From: 73-13 sp035556075
GTDB taxonomy: Bacteria; Actinomycetota; Actinomycetes; Actinomycetales; Microbacteriaceae
Direction: 5' to 3'
Assembly (NCBI GenBank): GCA_035556075.1
Contig: DATMFQ010000029.1
Location: forward strand, 1-40,505
DNA length: 40,505 bases
The notes below the pieces were generated by a model. The model saw only the letters and a program-made list of their open reading frames with translations, had not been told where the DNA came from and did not search any database. Shown one piece after another: positions 36,528 to 40,505 of this stretch. Positions within the stretch are counted from its first letter, which is position 1. Each line of letters begins with the position of its first letter. The translations under genes and the position numbers were made by a program.

Positions 36528-37973
36528 TCACTCCGGCAGCGCCGGACGCTCCCCCACCGGTCGCGGCACATGCCGCGGGATGAATGCGGCGATCCCCGCA
36601 CTCAGCACCGCCGCGGCGAGTCCGAGCACGAAGGCCCACCGGAACGCGTCCTGCGTCGGCACGACCACCGCGCCGTACTCGACGGTCATCGCCGCGAGGA
36701 GCGCCCCGACGGCCGCGGCGGCGGCCGTTGTGCCGACGGAGCGCAGGAGGGCGTTGAGCCCGTTCGCCGCGGCCGTCTCCGTCGCCGGCACCGCGCGCAT
36801 GATGAGCGTCGGCGCGGCGGCGAATGCCAGCCCGATCCCGATGCCGAAGACGACGTTGACGACGAGGGCCTGCCACACATTCGTCAGGTCGATGAGGCAG
36901 ATGACATAGGCGACGCCCACGATCGCCCCGCCCGCGATGAGGAGCGGCTTGGGCCCGAGGAGGCGGATGAGCCGCCCGGAGATGGGGGCGATGACGAGCA
37001 TCATGAGACCGGAGGGCAGCAGCACGAGTCCGGTCATGGTGAGCGAGAGGCCGATCTGTCCGCCGGTCGCCGTCGACTGCTCGAGGTACTGCGGCACCCC
37101 GACGTTGAACGCGAAGAGGCCGAAGGAGAGGAAGAGTGAGGAGAGGTTCGTCAGCAGCACCGGCGCCCTGGCGGCGACTCGGAGGTCGACGAGCGGATTC
37201 CCGTCCCGCAGCTCGTACCAGCCCCAGCCGGCGAGTACCGCGAGGCCGCCGAGCCCGAGTCCGAGGGTGAGCGGCGAGGTCCAGCCCCACGCGCCGCCGC
37301 GGGACAGCGCGAGGAGGAGGCCGACGAGCGCGGTGGCGAGGCCGATCGAGCCGAGCCAGTCGAATCGTCCGGGGGTGCGCAGCACACTCGCCGGGACGAA
37401 TGCGACGACGAGCGTCAGGCAGAGCGCGCTGAGGCCCGCGGCGATCCAGAAGAGCAGGTGCCAGTCCAGATACTGGCTGATGACCGCGCTGAGCGGCATG
37501 CCAATCGCGCCGCCGATCCCAAGCGTCGCACTCATCAGCGCGATGCCGCCGGGCAGCCGCTTCTCCGGCAGCACGTCGCGCATGATCGAGATGCCGAGCG
37601 GGATGACCCCCATGCCCGCGCCCTGCAGCCCGCGCCCGATGATGAGTCCCACGATGCCGGGCGCGAAGGCGGCGACAAGGGAGCCGAGCGTCATGAGTGC
37701 GAGCAGGACGAGCGCGATCCGCCGCTTGCCGACCATGTCGCCGAGTCGCCCAGCGATCGGGGTGACGACCGCGGACGTCAGCAGCGTGATCGTCACGACC
37801 CACGCGGTGTCTTCCCGTGGCGCGTCGAGCAGCTCCGGCAGCCGCGCCTGGATCGGCACGATGATCGTCTGCATGAATGCGGAGGTCAGCCCCGCCAGTG
37901 ACAGCGCGAAGACGACGACCCGTGGATCCGTCGTGCGCGTCAGGCGCCGGCGTCGCCGTGCGTCGTCGTGCAT
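36528..37973 (-). CDS. MFS drug transporter, DHA2 family (second)
   Basis: 481 residues, 14 helices. 'FALSLAGLTSAFMQTIIVPIQARLPELL' replaces the usual 'LDxTIVNVALP' motif with 'MQTIIVPIQARLP', an acid-free helix 1. 'TAWVVTITLLTSAVVTPIAGRLGDMVGKRR' is the standard loop-2/3 motif, and 'GRGLQGAGMGVIPLGISIMRD' is motif C-like. The lack of the helix-1 Asp may change proton coupling or substrate charge preference. The start is the ATG at MHDDARRRRR, with TAGATA about 12 bases upstream on the minus strand. It probably exports a compound handled by the CMD-like and hydrolase-fold proteins downstream. Unrelated in sequence detail to the DHA2 protein at 12626. Confidence 0.87.
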   Translation of the reverse strand: MHDDARRRRRLTRTTDPRVVVFALSLAGLTSAFMQTIIVPIQARLPELLDAPREDTAWVVTITLLTSAVVTPIAGRLGDMVGKRRIALVLLALMTLGSLVAAFAPGIVGLIIGRGLQGAGMGVIPLGISIMRDVLPEKRLPGGIALMSATLGIGGAIGMPLSAVISQYLDWHLLFWIAAGLSALCLTLVVAFVPASVLRTPGRFDWLGSIGLATALVGLLLALSRGGAWGWTSPLTLGLGLGGLAVLAGWGWYELRDGNPLVDLRVAARAPVLLTNLSSLFLSFGLFAFNVGVPQYLEQSTATGGQIGLSLTMTGLVLLPSGLMMLVIAPISGRLIRLLGPKPLLIAGGAIVGVAYVICLIDLTNVWQALVVNVVFGIGIGLAFAAAPTLIMRAVPATETAAANGLNALLRSVGTTAAAAAVGALLAAMTVEYGAVVVPTQDAFRWAFVLGLAAAVLSAGIAAFIPRHVPRPVGERPALPE

Positions 37974-38054
37974 CGCGCCTGCTTATCTAGTCGTCGTGGT
38001 GCCGGGGTTCCAGACTACGGGGGTGATGGGGCGGGGTGCGCTGGGTCGGCGCGG

Positions 38055-38543
38055 TCAGGCGGATGCCTTCTCGCACCGCCACCCGTCCGGCATCTCCCCG
38101 GTCGCGAGGAATGCGTGGAGCCGCTCCGTCGCCTCGGCCGACAGCAGCGCGTCGGCCTGTGGGTAGATGACGGGCTCCTCTTTCATATTGTGCGACTCGA
38201 GCTGGGCGAGCAGCTCGCGGCACGCCTGGAGCTGCGCGTCGGGGTCTGCGTCGCCCGAGAGCATCGCGTCGAGCCCGTCCATCGCGTCCCAGATCTCCCC
38301 GTGCTCCCGCAGCATGACGAAGACCGGCATCATCATCCCCGCGTCCTTCAGCGGCGGGAAGATGAACTCCTCCTCGAGGTAGATGTGGCGCCGGAGCGCG
38401 GCCATGGCGCGAAGGAGCGGGGCGGGGTCTTGGGTGCCGTCGCCGTCGTCGCTCGCGAGCGCGGCGGCATATTCTTCGATTCCACCGTCGATCTCGTGGT
38501 GCTCGCGCTCGAGCGCGGCGGAGAGTGTGGGCTGGGTCGTCAT
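38055..38543 (-). CDS. Hemerythrin-like protein
   Basis: 162 residues in a four-helix bundle. The iron ligands fit the hemerythrin/HHE pattern: EREHHEIDGGIEEY (helix 1), 'RRHIYLEEEFIFPPL' (HxxxEE, helix 2), 'MLREHGEIWDAMDGLDAML' (helix 3) and 'ESHNMKEEPVIYPQADALL' (helix 4). It binds a non-haem di-iron centre and may sense or scavenge oxygen, nitric oxide or iron. No second domain. The ATG has AGGAGGAGG at 5-base spacing, the strongest ribosome site in the window, suggesting high expression. The C-terminal 'EMPDGWRCEKASA' adds one Cys. Confidence 0.87.
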   Translation of the reverse strand: MTTQPTLSAALEREHHEIDGGIEEYAAALASDDGDGTQDPAPLLRAMAALRRHIYLEEEFIFPPLKDAGMMMPVFVMLREHGEIWDAMDGLDAMLSGDADPDAQLQACRELLAQLESHNMKEEPVIYPQADALLSAEATERLHAFLATGEMPDGWRCEKASA

Positions 38544-38616
38544 GGGGACCTCCTCCTGCAGACGTGCCCCCATTGTCCGCCCGTGGTCGCTGCGCGAGCG
38601 AAGCGATACGAATCGG

Positions 38617-38636
38617 CAAGGGGTCGCAGGTTCAAA
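38617..38636 (+). other. tRNA-Pro-like fragment (possible old attachment site)
   Basis: The 20 bases CAAGGGGTCGCAGGTTCAAA equal, as I remember it, the stretch from the anticodon stem through the T-loop of actinobacterial tRNA-Pro. After them the match breaks (ACCCCTCC) and no acceptor stem, CCA or 5' half exists. The surrounding bases form CGGCAA / TTGCCG and AGGGGT / ACCCCT stems. It lies in the 161-bp gap between the hemerythrin-like and DUF3293 genes. Confidence 0.4.
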
Positions 38637-38704
38637 ACCCCTCCAGGGTCTGTTGCCGATCGGAGCGACTGCCGACGAACGATACGACCTTTCCTGTTCT
38701 AATC

Positions 38705-39199
38705 GTGGCCAGGAGCAGTGCGACGGAAGAACGGGATTCTCGGTGGGACGCCTACCGTGCCGCGATCGTGCGGGTGCGGCTGTCGGGCGGTCTCGTGGAC
38801 GTCGCGCCGAGTGTCGCACCTCACGGCTCGATGGCGTTCCCGTTCCCACCCGACGCAGTCGTGCACATCGTCACCGCCCACGACTCTGCCGTCGTCGGCG
38901 CACCAGGCGGTGTCGCGGCGAACGAGTCACGGAACGCCGCCCTGCTCACCGACCTCGAGGCGCTCGGCGTCGAGTGGCATCCGGCCGTCGGCGCTGACCC
39001 CGAGTGGACGCACCGGGAGGCGAGCTTCGCGGTCGTCGGGCTCACGCTCGAGCAGGCGCTCGAGCTCGGGCGCCGGTACGAGCAGGACGCGATCTTCGAG
39101 TGGGCCGCCGAGTGGTGGCGGCTGGTCGACTGCCGGACCGGGGCCGCGCATTCGTCGCGATGGATCGCTAGCGTCGTGGATGTCGGTGGCTCGGCATAG
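38705..39199 (+). CDS. DUF3293 protein
   Basis: 164 residues from GTG 38705. The core 'AVVHIVTAHDSAVVGAPGGVAANESRNAALLTDLEALGVEWHPAVGADPEWTHREASFAVVGLTLEQALELGRRYEQDAIFEW' matches the DUF3293 pattern: an 'xTAxxP/D...N...L...L' half, then 'PSF.V.G', then 'YxQxAIF'. It is a small soluble protein of unknown function, common in proteobacteria and actinobacteria. The start is tentative: no clear ribosome site, and the reading frame is open further upstream through the tRNA-like fragment. A late GTG near 38771 is possible. Its TAG stop overlaps the TAGCCT -10 box of the next gene. Confidence 0.75.
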   Translation: MARSSATEERDSRWDAYRAAIVRVRLSGGLVDVAPSVAPHGSMAFPFPPDAVVHIVTAHDSAVVGAPGGVAANESRNAALLTDLEALGVEWHPAVGADPEWTHREASFAVVGLTLEQALELGRRYEQDAIFEWAAEWWRLVDCRTGAAHSSRWIASVVDVGGSA

Positions 39200-39202
39200 C
39201 CT
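39197..39202 (+). promoter_or_regulatory. -10 box of the DUF2130 gene (TAGCCT)
   Basis: TAGCCT 25 bases before the ATG gives a leader of about 18 nt that holds the GAAAGGA ribosome site (39215-39221). It overlaps the stop of the DUF3293 gene. Confidence 0.5.
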
Positions 39203-39227
39203 GTCCCACCATCCGAAAGGACGCTCG

Positions 39228-40505
39228 ATGGACCAGATCATCTGCCCGCACTGCGGCAAGGCCTTCACGATCGATGAGGCCGGGTACGCCGACATCGTCA
39301 AGCAGATCCGCGACCGCGAGTTCCAGGCGGAGCTGCATGACCGGCTCGAGGCCGCGGCGAAGGAGAAGGCCGCCGCGGTCGAGCTGACTAAGGCGACGGT
39401 CGCTGCCGAGCTCGAGAAGGCGGCGGCGGCACAGGCAGCCGAGGCCGCGACGGCGGCCGCGGCGAAGGATGCCGAGATCGCGAAGCTGACCGCGCAGATG
39501 CAGGCCGCCGAGACCGAGCGGGCCCATGCCGTCAAGGAGGCCGCCGCTGCGAAGGACGCCGAGATCGCGCGGCTCAAGGCAGAGGCCGAGCGTGCGGCAC
39601 TGACGCAGGAGATGGCGGTCAAGGACGCGGTCGCCGCGGTCGAGAAAGCCCGGGACGACCTCGCCCGCGACCTGAAGGCGAAGGAGACCGAGCAGCAGCT
39701 CCTCGAGACCTCGCTGAAGCAGCAGTACGAGACGCAGCTCAAGGACCGCGACGACACGATCGAGCGGTTGAAAGACATGAAGGCGCGGCTGTCGACGAAG
39801 ATGCTCGGCGAGACGCTTGAGCAGCATTGCGAGATCGAGTTCGAGCGGCTGCGGGCGAGCGCGTTCCAGACGGCCGAGTTCGGCAAGGACAATGACGCGT
39901 CGAGCGGGAGCAAGGGCGACTACATCTTCCGCGACCGCGGCGCCGACGGCGTCGAGTACGTCTCGATCATGTTCGAGATGAAGAACGAGGCGGACACGAC
40001 CGCGACGAAGAAGCGCAACGAGGACTTCTTCAAAGAGCTCGACAAGGACCGGCGCGAGAAGGGCTGCGAGTACGCGGTGCTCGTCACGCTGCTCGAGGCC
40101 GACAGCGAGCTGTACAACGCGGGCATCGTCGACGTCTCGCACCTCTACCCGAAGATGTACGTTGTCCGCCCGCAATTCTTCATCCCCATCATCACGCTGC
40201 TGCGGAATGCGGCGCAGTCGACGATCCAGGTGCGCTCGGAGCTCGCCCGCGTCCAGGAGCAGAACCTCGACATCACCGACTTCGAGGACCGGCTCGAGCA
40301 GTTCAAGACTGCCTTCGGGAGGAATTGGCGGCTCGCCTCGGACGGCTTCGCCGAGGCTATCAAGCGCATCGACGAGGCGATCAAGGACCTCGAGAAGACG
40401 AAGGAGGCCCTCCACAAATCGGCGAACAACCTGCGGCTGGCCAACGACAAGGCCGAGGACCTCACCATCAAGAAGCTCACCCGGGGGAACCCGACGATGG
40501 CGGCG
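39228..40505 (+). CDS. DUF2130 coiled-coil protein (3' end outside window)
   Basis: 426 codons are visible and the frame is still open at the last base. The N-terminus has one CPHCGKAF zinc-ribbon-like knuckle (residues 6-13). Residues about 30-190 are a long coiled coil rich in Ala, Glu and Lys, with repeated 'AAKDAEIAKLTAQ / AAKDAEIARLKAE' units. The DUF2130 domain follows: 'MKARLSTKMLGETLEQHCEIEFERLRASAFQTAEFGKDNDASSGSKGDYIFRD', 'VSIMFEMKNEADTTATKKRNEDFFKELDKDR' and 'YPKMYVVRPQFFIPIITLLRNAA'. The 'GDYIFRD ... FEMKNE' order resembles a PD-(D/E)XK nuclease-like core (D...E-x-K), an inference that would fit DNA handling. Only one Cys pair is present, so metal binding would need dimers. Confidence 0.88.
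   Translation, partial: MDQIICPHCGKAFTIDEAGYADIVKQIRDREFQAELHDRLEAAAKEKAAAVELTKATVAAELEKAAAAQAAEAATAAAAKDAEIAKLTAQMQAAETERAHAVKEAAAAKDAEIARLKAEAERAALTQEMAVKDAVAAVEKARDDLARDLKAKETEQQLLETSLKQQYETQLKDRDDTIERLKDMKARLSTKMLGETLEQHCEIEFERLRASAFQTAEFGKDNDASSGSKGDYIFRDRGADGVEYVSIMFEMKNEADTTATKKRNEDFFKELDKDRREKGCEYAVLVTLLEADSELYNAGIVDVSHLYPKMYVVRPQFFIPIITLLRNAAQSTIQVRSELARVQEQNLDITDFEDRLEQFKTAFGRNWRLASDGFAEAIKRIDEAIKDLEKTKEALHKSANNLRLANDKAEDLTIKKLTRGNPTMAA

Noticed and set aside
1..40505. GAATGCG as a Chi- or KOPS-like polar motif
   Set aside because: The two orientations occur about equally often on the plus strand within this window.
1..40505. CRISPR arrays, rRNA genes, complete tRNA genes, transposase or integrase genes
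   Set aside because: None recognised on either strand; the only tRNA-like sequence is the 20-nt fragment at 38617.

Overview
The window is high-GC (about 70% by eye), densely coding actinobacterial DNA. The gene set points to Microbacteriaceae or a close relative: a DUF5979/LPXTG surface protein, DUF3073, the order sterol-carrier-like protein / small membrane protein / purF / purM / DUF3073, many GTG starts, and leaderless promoters of the form TAGnnT-N6-GTG. I do not name a genus.

Layout. 1-3.2 kb: the 3' end of a large sortase-anchored adhesin, closed by a strong hairpin. 3.3-12.5 kb: purA, a chorismate mutase, a degenerate GGDEF-like gene, a sigma factor fused to a membrane anchor and an exterior domain, purL, a CPBP-like membrane protein, then purQ, purS and purC on the minus strand. 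12.6-16 kb: a DHA2 transporter, the stump of a chromate transporter gene, and an acetolactate-synthase-like TPP enzyme. 16-21.5 kb: purD, a sterol-carrier-like protein, a small membrane protein, purF and purM back to back, and DUF3073. 21.5-25.3 kb: a fused two-domain fluoride channel, an exported Ig-like protein, and the yczE/yczR transporter-regulator pair. 25.4-31.5 kb: an RND efflux permease and a DEAD-box helicase with a long disordered N-terminus. 31.8-38 kb: cysE, a rhodanese, a LuxR regulator, an alpha/beta-hydrolase-fold protein, a CMD/AhpD-like protein and a second DHA2 transporter. 38-40.5 kb: hemerythrin-like, DUF3293 and a truncated DUF2130 gene.

How the genes work together. Eight de novo purine genes (purA, L, Q, S, C, D, F, M) are present, but they are scattered over both strands and mostly have their own leaderless promoters instead of forming one operon. 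purS, purQ and purL give the three-part FGAM synthase. purF and purM diverge around a perfect 11-bp inverted repeat that could control both. The second half holds more accessory functions: efflux, stress, sulfur metabolism and RNA remodelling.

Most unusual signals: (1) the word GAATGCG/CGCATTC is strongly over-represented, in all reading frames and between genes; (2) three copies of an exactly 60-bp imperfect palindrome lie in gene-free gaps, two of them inverted around the helicase; (3) a fluoride channel is fused as 3+4 membrane helices, which would give the antiparallel arrangement; (4) a sigma factor carries its own zinc finger, membrane anchor and exterior domain; (5) an alpha/beta-hydrolase has glycine where the nucleophile should be; (6) a 20-nt tRNA-Pro-like fragment may be an old attachment site. 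All similarity statements come from memory and reading; nothing was searched.
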